Source: Paulinella micropora (taxonomy: Eukaryota; Cercozoa; Imbricatea; Euglyphida; Paulinellidae). From it: a stretch of DNA of 57,500 nt. Under the pieces are notes generated by a model that was given only the letters and a program-made list of their open reading frames with translations, ran no database searches and was not told where the DNA came from. How positions within the stretch are numbered: position 1 is the first letter of the stretch; every line of letters begins with the position of its first letter. A program made the position numbers and the translations under genes. The DNA lies in NCBI GenBank assembly GCA_019918135.1, contig WBZZ01006782.1, positions 50,001-107,500 of the forward strand, written 5' to 3'. Shown here piece after piece: positions 28,587 to 35,998 of the stretch.

Positions 28587-29018
28587 ATGCAGTCCCCCGA
28601 AGCAAGTCGTAAGAATTGGGGTAATGCTGTGGAAGGAATAAAAGCGAAAGCGAAACAACGAAAGATGGAGCATGCTAAAAATGTTTTGGCACAATACCGA
28701 AATGCTGTAAAGCAAGAAGATGAGGATATGGAGGAAAGAATAAAGCAAATTGAAGAAAAGAACTTGGCTAATGATATTATTGCTGAACATGATAATGATA
28801 GTCCAGAGGAGAAGAGTGAGAGCGAGGATGAGGTTGATTTCACTGATATCATCGCCGAAAAGATGGCTAAGATGAAAATCAAAAGAGCTAAGGCAGAAAC
28901 TAAGAGAGCGAAGAAAAAGAAGCCCCAGCCTGACGAAAGTGAAGAAAGTGAAAGCGAGAGTAGTGAAGAAGAAACACCAAAACCGAAGAAGGGGAAAGGA
29001 AAAAATCAAGCAGTGTGA
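28587..29018 (+). CDS. Highly charged coiled-coil protein, 143 aa
   Basis: Start taken at ATG 28587 (MQSPEASRKNWGNAVEGIKAK). An in-frame ATG at 28572 would add five residues. A long Lys/Glu/Arg helix (residues 15-60), an acidic Ser/Glu-rich middle, another basic helix (KMAKMKIKRAKAETKRAKKKK) and an acidic-basic tail ending KGKGKNQAV. Such alternating charge suggests a nucleic-acid-associated or scaffold protein. I do not recognise a family. It lies just upstream of the integrase on the same strand, about 90 bp apart. Confidence 0.5.
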   Translation: MQSPEASRKNWGNAVEGIKAKAKQRKMEHAKNVLAQYRNAVKQEDEDMEERIKQIEEKNLANDIIAEHDNDSPEEKSESEDEVDFTDIIAEKMAKMKIKRAKAETKRAKKKKPQPDESEESESESSEEETPKPKKGKGKNQAV

Positions 29019-29105
29019 GCGTGAACGTATATAATCAATTTCAGGTGCTAAGAAGGAAAAAAATAATGATGTTGAAAAATGCTTTTTAAAATTTTAGATA
29101 TATAA

Positions 29106-30118
29106 ATGAGTGAGGAGAAAAATCTTGACCATAAACATACAATTATTAATAATCAAAATCGTAATAGCCAACTTGAGGACACACCTACGGGAGAAGTAGT
29201 TAAAACAAAAGAAGAAGAAGCCCTTGAAATTCACCACCAAAAAAAGAACCCTAAAATATGGAATACGATATGGGTTGATAAACCATTAGACCAAGTTTTT
29301 TTTGACTTAGCGGATATGAGTAAGATAAAAGATAAGAAAGGCAATAAGGGCTATGCTTGGATGCTTGTTTGGATTGATTGCCATTCAAGATATTTAATAA
29401 TCATTCCACTAAAAAATAAAACAGCAAAAGAAGTATATTATGCTTTGAAATCTATACCTTATAAACCAAAGTCAATTACAACTGACAGCGGAGGAGAATA
29501 TAAAGGCGCTACTCGTGATTATTTTATTGAAAATGGAATTAAACACGATGTCGTTGAAGTTGGCGACCATAGAGCGCTTGCGGTTGTTGATAGAGTGATA
29601 AGAAGTATTAGGAGATGGCTTGACCTTTTATTTGAAACTAATAGAAATTTTGACTGGGTAAGTTATATTCAAGACTTAGTCAATGCGTACAATCATAAAG
29701 TTCATAGAGGAATTCAAGCCAAACCTGTGGATGTCTTTGCTAGAAGAGACAAAATAAACAGAAAATCACACGTGATAATTTAATTGATGAATTTAATGTT
29801 GGCGATAGCGTAAGAAAGGAAAACAAAAGAAATGTTTTTTCCAAAGGCGGTAAGACTTTCACCAAGATTATTTATAAAGTCAAAGGACGAAAAGGGTTTA
29901 AAATCATACTAAATAACGATGAGTTGGTAAGCCCACGTGATTTATTGAAAACTGAATTTAATAAACCAATTGACGAAGAAAAAGATATGAAAGAGCAAAC
30001 CAAAGAAGTTATTGAAGAAAAAAAGTCAAAAGAATTATTAAAAAGAGAAGACATTCAACCAGAGAATATCAGGACTTCAAAGAGAGAAAAAAAGGCAAAG
30101 GTAATATTGGATTTATGA
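29106..30118 (+). CDS. Retroviral-type integrase (rve), frameshifted before the C-terminal domain
   Basis: It inserts the linear viral DNA into the host chromosome, giving the 6-bp duplication seen at the element's edges. The catalytic core has FFDLADM (first Asp), TTDSGGEY (second Asp) and, where Glu is usual, ALAVVDRVIRSIR with Asp. The first frame runs 29106-29783. A one-base shift near 29770-29783 opens a frame from DEFNVGDSVRK to a TGA at 30116-30118, containing KGGKTFTKIIYKVKGRKGF, the usual small beta-barrel C-terminal domain, and then a charged tail. No N-terminal HHCC zinc finger is visible. The shift fits a single lost base. Confidence 0.88.
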
Positions 30119-30119
30119 G

Positions 30120-30416
30120 CAAAAAAAAAAAAAAAAAAAAGACTTGTCCGACTATGATGCAACATTCTTCGGAATTGAACCCGCACCCTAAAATCTCGAC
30201 GACTACGCTGAACCCATTAGTTGCATCTACCAGAAAGCCTACCAGTGATACAAGAAAAATGGTATTTGAAGTATTGCTACCAGTCTATTTTTTTAAAGAA
30301 AATTCTAGAAAATTCTATTTCAGGAATATCACCATGCGACACCAAAAAACGGCGGTGTCGCAGTGTCGCAGAGGTTGCGACAGAACTTTGCTTTTTTGTC
30401 GCAGTGTCGCAAAAAG
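30120..30416 (+). promoter_or_regulatory. A-run and GTCGCA-repeat region before the last coiled-coil gene
   Basis: An A-run of about 20 at 30120-30140 follows the integrase stop, then decayed sequence with a possible remnant of coding (DYDATFFGIEP in one frame). From 30335, GTCGCA or its complement TGCGAC occurs six times: a 9-bp hairpin TGCGACACC/GGTGTCGCA (30335-30343, 30354-30362), a second inverted pair near 30364-30382 and a direct pair at 30398-30410. This is a plausible operator or protein-binding cluster directly upstream of the ATG at 30417. Confidence 0.5.
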
Positions 30417-30944
30417 ATGGACTTAATTCCTAGCAGAACCAAAACTAAAACAGATTGGTTGGAGGAATACGAAATTCGTAGAACAAGTAAGGATAGACTA
30501 AATAAGGATAAAATAATATGCGAAGAAAGAATTTCTAAAATAGACAAAGAAATTACTCGTCTAGTTGAAAAGAAACAGCCTGACATAGTAAAACTAGAGG
30601 CTATTAATGAGATGTTAGAACGATTAAGTATTGAAAGTAATGAAGTAGATGAGGATAAACTTATTCGCTTGAGAAAAAAGAAATTGGAACAGAAAAAAAG
30701 TAAAGAATTAGATAATTTCTATAGATGGAAAAAAGATAATCGCGGACAACTTTCCGCAATTGTCATGAATAATATTATTGCTGGTATTGAGAACGACAAT
30801 TTATCGTTTAATGCTTCGTTTAACAAATATTCAAGCGATGGTATTAACGAGCACGTAAATGATAGTATTAACATTAAACGAGAACACAATAGAAACATGC
30901 ACAGAGTCTATAGAACCGAGAGTGCGGATAGCAACTCGGATTAA
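30417..30944 (+). CDS. Coiled-coil PLV protein, 175 aa
   Basis: ATG at 30417 chosen because the frame upstream (from 30363) only translates the GTCGCA repeats. The product (MDLIPSRTKTKTDWLEEYE) has an early Trp-containing segment, a long coiled coil (residues about 25-105, rich in Lys, Glu and Ile), then NFYRWKKDNRGQLSAIVMNNIIAGIE and an Asn/Ser-rich tail. No catalytic motif. Unknown family. It is the last sizeable gene before the right inverted repeat, on the plus strand like the integrase. Confidence 0.5.
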   Translation: MDLIPSRTKTKTDWLEEYEIRRTSKDRLNKDKIICEERISKIDKEITRLVEKKQPDIVKLEAINEMLERLSIESNEVDEDKLIRLRKKKLEQKKSKELDNFYRWKKDNRGQLSAIVMNNIIAGIENDNLSFNASFNKYSSDGINEHVNDSINIKREHNRNMHRVYRTESADSNSD

Positions 30945-31013
30945 AAAAGACTTTGTATCAAATGGTTTTCTTAAAAACCAAGGGGTTTAACACCCCACCC
31001 TAATTCAAAGGAA

Positions 31014-31047
31014 TTTCTATTACACATGCTTTTTGGTGTGTGTAATA
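31014..31047. other. 12-bp-stem hairpin between accessory genes
   Basis: TTCTATTACACA and TGTGTAATAGAA form a stem a few bases before the ATG at 31052. Unlike the GATRTTT family hairpins it has different arms. Confidence 0.5.
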
Positions 31048-31051
31048 GAAT

Positions 31052-31225
31052 ATGGGAGAGCCGAATGAAGTAGCAGACCAACTCGGCGAAATCAACCTCG
31101 CTGTGGGTGGTAAGTCCTAACTCTATTGTTTCTCTTTAATGATAATGAATGTGGATGTAGGTTTTTGGAAGTCATGGGGCGAAGTTGAAGAGAAAGCCCC
31201 TACTGAAATGAAAACCCCAGACTAG
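31052..31225 (+). CDS. Small PLV gene with a probable 51-nt spliceosomal intron
   Basis: Exon 1 (31052-31109) opens with MGEPNEVADQLGEINLAVG. At 31110 a consensus donor GTAAGT begins, with a TAAC-type branch string shortly after and a GTAG acceptor ending at 31160. Exon 2 (31161-31225) continues in frame (phase 1) with FWKSWGEVEEKAPTEMKTPD to TAG. Unspliced, the frame ends after 22 codons. The intron size matches a 52-nt intron in the host gene at 1452-1503. The protein (40 aa) is acidic, of unknown function. Splicing would imply nuclear transcription. Confidence 0.45.
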
Positions 31226-31362
31226 TTAGGGTTCCGCGAGATTTCGCTGTGCTTGGGAAAGAAAAAATAACTTCCTTGCAAGCGGAGCGAAAATATTTTG
31301 TTCGCAACCCAGCGGAGAGAAGTGAGAATTATTCGTTCGCTTGGGTAAAACGAGATGCAACC

Positions 31363-31515
31363 ATGAAAAATCCAAAAAAGAAAACTTTCTTTCTGGTTTC
31401 TCTTGGTAAAGAGGAGGAGGAAATTCTCGTCTTTCCTTCTATCTCAGCCTTGATGAAAAAGGTGGGGAATAACGAAGAAGCAATCAATTGGTCTGTCCAA
31501 CTTGAGACTTTGTAA
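31363..31515 (+). CDS. Small PLV protein, 50 aa
   Basis: ATG 31363 to TAA 31513-31515, giving MKNPKKKTFFLVSLGKEEEE and ending NWSVQLETL. The same frame is open upstream to about 31226 without an ATG, with GTG at 31249 as an alternative start giving 88 residues. Composition is ordinary and soluble. The family is unknown. It lies 75 bp from the right inverted repeat. Confidence 0.4.
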   Translation: MKNPKKKTFFLVSLGKEEEEILVFPSISALMKKVGNNEEAINWSVQLETL

Positions 31516-31590
31516 GAAAAGTCCATTTTCCAAAAAGGGGCTTATTTTATTAAATAAGGGTTTTTCGGTCATCTTTTATTTTTTCTCTCA

Positions 31591-31895
31591 GTGCTCTGTG
31601 GAGGGCTCTTTGGGGTGTTTTGCGCTCTTGTATTGATTTCGTTTTTATTTTAAAGTAAAAGTAAAGCGGAAAAAATTTTTGCTTGATTTTTATTTTTATT
31701 TAAAAGCGAGATTAAGAGTAAGAGAGATTTCTTTATTTTGTTTGCTTGTGTTGATTGAAATTTTGATTTTTTATTTTGCTGTTTTGACGCTTAGTATTGA
31801 TAGTTTAAACTAGCAATAGGAGAAGAGAAATGAAATCTAGGAGGTTGTTTTGAGGCACGAAAAAACGACCATCCTAGATTTCATATTATACTACT
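31591..31895 (-). repeat. Right terminal inverted repeat
   Basis: The reverse complement matches 10985-11290 with scattered mismatches (for example in GAGCCCTCCRCASGAGCAC at the inner end). The outer end reads ...TATACTACT. One extra A (31896) follows before the CATGAT duplication. Confidence 0.93.
31830..31884. other. Subterminal hairpin inside right TIR
   Basis: ATGAAATCTAGGA (31830-31842) and TCCTAGATTTCAT (31872-31884), the same 13-bp inverted repeat as in the left TIR. Confidence 0.8.
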
Positions 31896-31896
31896 A

Positions 31897-31902
31897 CATG
31901 AT
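31897..31902. repeat. Target site duplication, right copy (CATGAT)
   Basis: Identical to 10979-10984. It marks the right border of the integration. Confidence 0.8.
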
Positions 31903-32343
31903 TGAATAGGCTATTCCTTAGAGTGCACGTTAGGATGACCCCAGAGATTAAGGCACAGATAAGAGCCGAGGGGCGAAAGAAGTTGTTATGGTTGAAGGAT
32001 AGCATGAGAGATGACATGTTTGTGTGGCGAAATTTCAACGTATTTTACGGACATTTTCCTCGAATTTTGCGGACAGTGCAGTAGAATTTTTTGTGTTGAG
32101 AAGTAGAATTTTTTGTGTTGAGAAGTGTCGAGAGTAGTGTACATGTGTTGTTACACCAGTTTGTGTACTGTCTGTGGTGTTGTAAGATATGACATCGTGT
32201 CTGTTATGTGTTTGGCATTGGCATTTCGATTGCCAAAAACACGTATACGTAGAGAGAGAGATACCCAGACATGAGACACTTTTTCCTTTTCATCCGCATT
32301 TTGTCTTTGTCCTCATTTGGTCGTCGAGTGGGCGGGGGGGGGG

Positions 32344-32383
<40 letters not shown>

Positions 32384-33276
32384 GTCAAGCTTGCTCGTTT
32401 TCTTTGTCAGACTTATGTCCTTCGGGCTGACCATGGCCAGCTCTTTCCAGTCCAGCTTCCAGCTCCCATTTTCAGCTTCCAGCTCCCAGCTCAGCTTTCA
32501 GCTTTCAGCTCCCAGTCCCGGCTTCCAGCTTCCAGTCCAGCTTCCAGCTCCTAGTTCCGGCTTCCAGCTTCCAGTCCGGCTTCCAGCTCCTAGTTTCAGC
32601 TCTCTTTTTCTTTATGTTATTTAGCAATCATGGCTTGTCCTGGGCAAGACTTTCAACTGCATCCAGTTAGAGTAGTTAGAATGTTAGTAACATATACTTT
32701 CATTCAGAATAAGGACTCGACGTGTGTGGGTGCCCTTTCTGGCCACACTAGTATAGTTCCTTCTCTTTCTTTCTTTCTTTGGATGGACAGAGAGTAGACA
32801 AGCTAGCTAGATGAGTAGGTCTGTAGTAACTAATCTAAGCATTAGATAGTGCGTGCGAGTGTATCATGCATTTTGTTTTAGAGGGTATGTACGAACATAG
32901 GCTCAAAAGGCTCTTAAGTCTGCATATCTTCAATAACATTTTGCTAATTTATTTTGTTTTCTATATTGCTTAGTCTTGGTGCTGTTTGTTTAAGAGTTCT
33001 CAGTTATTTTGTTTTGTAGTGCGATTGTGTGTTGACATACTGTTTAAATATGTATTTTTGGTGTCGATATATTATGCCTCGTACGTTTGCATTATATCTT
33101 CATGTGATGCTGATGGATGAACATCATAATATGATTACACTATACGTGTAGGAATCTTTAATTTATGTTTGTGTTTTTATCCTCATTTACATGATATGGT
33201 TAGTGCTTATTTACTTGGTGTTATATTGCGATTATCGTGTTGTGTTGTGTTCATTGAAGCAGTATAGATCAACAAA

Positions 33277-33338
<62 letters not shown>

Positions 33339-33480
33339 GAAATAGCGGTGAAGGCTTACTACCCCTCGTTAACACTGGTACCCTGGATTTTTGGTTCATA
33401 GGTATAATTGTAATGGGGGCAGAGGCAGTTTGTGCACCTGTTGCTTCTTGACTCTCTTCTTTCTTTCCCTTATCTTTACC
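31903..33480. other. Right flank of the PLV, mostly repeats
   Basis: A short frame just outside the duplication (about 31920-32040, MTPEIKAQIRAEGRKKLLWL) is protein-like but has no partner. A 22-bp tandem repeat lies at 32081-32124, a (GA)n run at 32346-32379, and (GT)n(GA)n at 33279-33334. The rest is AT-rich with no gene seen. Confidence 0.5.
32440..32612. repeat. CAGCTTCCAGCTCC minisatellite
   Basis: A degenerate array of CAGCTYCCAG units giving Ser/Phe/Gln/Leu/Pro repeats in translated frames. It is not a credible protein. Confidence 0.8.
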
Positions 33481-33491
33481 TTCTACTTTCA

Positions 33492-33797
33492 CTACTGTCT
33501 AGATCTCTTCCTCCTCTCCGTCTTCCTTTTCCTCTTTGGTGACATGAAGGGTGCGTTAGTAGGAGATTCAGGGCGTTTGGGTGGTAGTAGGGGTTTTGCT
33601 AAGGGATGAGACTCAAAGCCTGGAATCATAAATAGTATTTCTGGGTGCGTAACTGACGTAAAGGTGTATTCGAATAGCTCCCATTCCTTTCCATGGTCAA
33701 ACTTTGGAGGGTCTAGCCTCATCTTAATTAAATCAGAACCTTGATACGTATACGCCATAGTGACGTGACAAGGGCGGAAGGTAGGAGGGAAGCTCAA
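33492..33797 (-). CDS. Hypothetical minus-strand ORF
   Basis: It reads MSFPPTFRPCHVTMAYTYQG..., with a reasonable globular middle (DPPKFDHGKEWELFEYTF) and a Pro/Lys/Arg-rich end. No family recognised. It may be an exon or a mobile-element fragment. Confidence 0.25.
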   Translation of the reverse strand: MSFPPTFRPCHVTMAYTYQGSDLIKMRLDPPKFDHGKEWELFEYTFTSVTHPEILFMIPGFESHPLAKPLLPPKRPESPTNAPFMSPKRKRKTERRKRSRQ

Positions 33798-33884
33798 CTA
33801 CCAAGATAGCTTTCTCTATGGGTAGAGAAGCGGGATTGCGTTAGGAAACTATTAGTTTAATTAACGTTATGCTAGCAGTTAGGT

Positions 33885-34045
33885 GGCAGCCTTCCGCACG
33901 ATCCACCTAGTGTCTGGTGCCTTCCGCACACACACCAGACTGGTGGTAGCCTTCCGCACACACACCAATTCAAATATTTGGTGACAGCCTTCCACACGTT
34001 CACCAGTTCGTACTTTCGGTTGCAGCCTTCCGCACGCCCCGATAA
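33885..34045. repeat. Short degenerate repeats with AGCCTTCCGCAC
   Basis: Five units of RGCCTTCCGCAC(AC) or close variants (TTCCACAC), spaced 27-60 bp and often followed by CACCA. No coding frame. Confidence 0.65.
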
Positions 34046-34904
34046 GATGTTATAAGTGAATAAAGTCTACCAGACCTAACGTTCACGCTACAAGGCTCTA
34101 TAACCTCTGAGACTAACTTAATAATCTGCCGGCTAGCTATGGCCTACATTAGAAACTTTATTGAGAAAAGGGCGGCAAGGGAAGGGCGCAAATACTTACT
34201 AAGCCGGACATAAATAATGGCACTAACGACACGCATCACATATGCCAGGCCATACTGACTCGATAACCTAATTAATATATTAATAGGTCAGGCTAACAGT
34301 TCGAAAAAGGCACTGGGACTCCAAATGTAATAAGACCCCTGGTCTTACCGTTACGAGCTGAAGGAAAAAAAAGGAATTTAATAATAAATTAAAGACGACT
34401 AGTTCAAAGCTAACCTCCACTTCAATAGTAGAAAGGGAAGTCAGAATTGAACCCAAACAACAAGCCAGAGGGAAAAACCGTTTAAAAACTGAGTGTCCCT
34501 TTGACACGGGTCAACTGACACGATGCGTTACGTCCGTAACCTGCACAAATGCCAAAACATACCTAAAACAACACATAAGTGCAATTTCCCTTATTTAGCC
34601 ATAAATTCTCAGTCACGGGAAAAACGGCTTAGAGAAATTTCACTGAATTGAAAGTATCCCGGTGGCGGCAAATTTTCCTTATCCTTCAAACGGTTACTAC
34701 ATTTGGCAATTCTACAAAAGGTTCGGGTCAACGCTATTATTAATAATGTGGGAGGTTAATGAATAAGGATGCCACAGCTTTGTGTAACTTACATTCTAAC
34801 AACCTTCACCACTCCAGTAAACGGTTAAGTGTATTTAAAATATATAGGATTTACAGGCCCTATGGGTTCCAAGCCGCTTCCAAGCTTCCCCATACCCTTT
34901 ATCC
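34046..34904. other. Non-coding stretch before LTR element 1
   Basis: Mixed-composition DNA with stop-rich frames. No gene or recognisable repeat apart from the ATCC target duplication at its end. Confidence 0.4.
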
Positions 34905-35121
34905 TGTACTATCCCCAACGATAGCTCAATGGAAGAGTAAGTCGGTAATATAACCAAACACAGTCCTCAAAAAGAGAATGATGTCTCGTTATATTAGCTC
35001 AGTGACGCGAAGACAAAAAGCCGCCAAAAGACCAGGATCAAATTGGCATTTCAGACGTGTGCGGCCAGACGAAATCTATAAATAAGTTTTTTACAGGATA
35101 ATTCGGGGGGTGATGTCCACA
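34905..35121 (-). repeat. LTR of gypsy element 1 (3' LTR)
   Basis: 217 bp, TGTACTATCCCC...GATGTCCACA as read on the plus strand. It matches 45041-45258 with small indels (near 34990) and a few substitutions. Confidence 0.9.
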
Positions 35122-35136
35122 GTACCCCCTCCCAGT
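35122..35136 (-). other. Polypurine tract of gypsy element 1
   Basis: On the minus strand it reads CTGGGAGGGGGTAC directly before the LTR end, the usual primer site for plus-strand synthesis. It confirms the minus orientation. Confidence 0.7.
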
Positions 35137-35998
35137 TTTTTATGGCGGAACTTCGTTTCCGACATAATACGCTTTGAACTGATTTCTTTTCTGACTAAGA
35201 TTTGTTTAGAGTTATGCATGAAGATACATCAACCCACGAATTAGCCTTTATAAACAACAATGATACTTGCCCCGGTACCAATCGTATATATACTCTAGCA
35301 CATTCAGTATCTATATTAAAATCTTCCTCTTTCTTCTGTCGATAAGATATTTGTGCAGTATGTCCAAGTATAATGTTTTATGGTTGAGTAATAATGTAAT
35401 GTCGCCATTTCCATATATATGTAATAACCGGTCGTCGGTTTCCATAAATACATTTACTTTTTGTGAAGACATACCCTTGTATAAATCGGTATCATTTAAC
35501 ATAGTGTCAGGTGATCAAGTCTGACGACTATATCCGAAGTTGTGTTGAGTGCGCCCTAACCTTGCGATATGCCGATACAAGTAGAGATCGATGAAATCCG
35601 GTGTAGCAGTTCATGTTATTAAAATATATCAGTTCTTGATTAGACTGTAGAGTCTTTAATGAGATCATCATTCTGGTACTAATGCGGGTCGTATCCAGGA
35701 AACACACTCAAATAGCGATCCCGTAACGGTGCTGTTTCGTGGCCGTCTCGTCTGTCTCTGCCGAAGCAAGAGAATAGAATGCCTATTTTTTGTCAGCTGT
35801 GTCTTGATAATCTCTAGAAGAATGAATGCTGTAGTAGCTTTAATATCTAAGTAAGGTTGTCGGGACGATATTGGATCAATGCTATGTTCGCAATCGATCA
35901 GGTCCACAATACTTCTAGAGAAAAAAATACTTACTATAGACGCCGTTTACGCGCGCGGACTCCTTTGCCTGGTGGAGGACCTCCAACCAAAGTTAAGT
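35137..35998 (-). other. 3' untranslated part of gypsy element 1
   Basis: Stop-rich AT sequence between the end of pol and the polypurine tract. No gene seen. Confidence 0.5.

Larger units (their letters stand above)
10985..31896. mobile_element. Integrated Polinton-like virus (PLV), 20.9 kb
   Basis: The unit is bounded by ~306-bp inverted repeats starting 5'-AGTAGTATAA and by a CATGAT duplication. It encodes the hallmark set of Polinton-like viruses: protein-primed DNA polymerase B, retroviral-type integrase, double-jelly-roll MCP, penton, adenain-type protease and packaging ATPase. Composition is much more AT-rich than the flanks, with a different codon style. Replication and integration genes are on the plus strand at the two ends. 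A large minus-strand block (16650-28372) carries virion genes. One extra A (31896) sits between the right repeat and the duplication. It could equally be called a virophage-like element. The penton and MCP look closest to PLVs, which is my judgement from sequence patterns and not from a search. Confidence 0.93.

Noticed and set aside
28538..29009. Minus-strand Phe/Ser/Leu-rich frames opposite the charged gene
   Set aside because: They mirror the Lys/Glu-rich coiled coil on the plus strand.
32189..32624. Frames with Arg-Glu and Ser-Gln-Leu repeats
   Set aside because: They are translated (GA)n and CAGCTTCC minisatellite.
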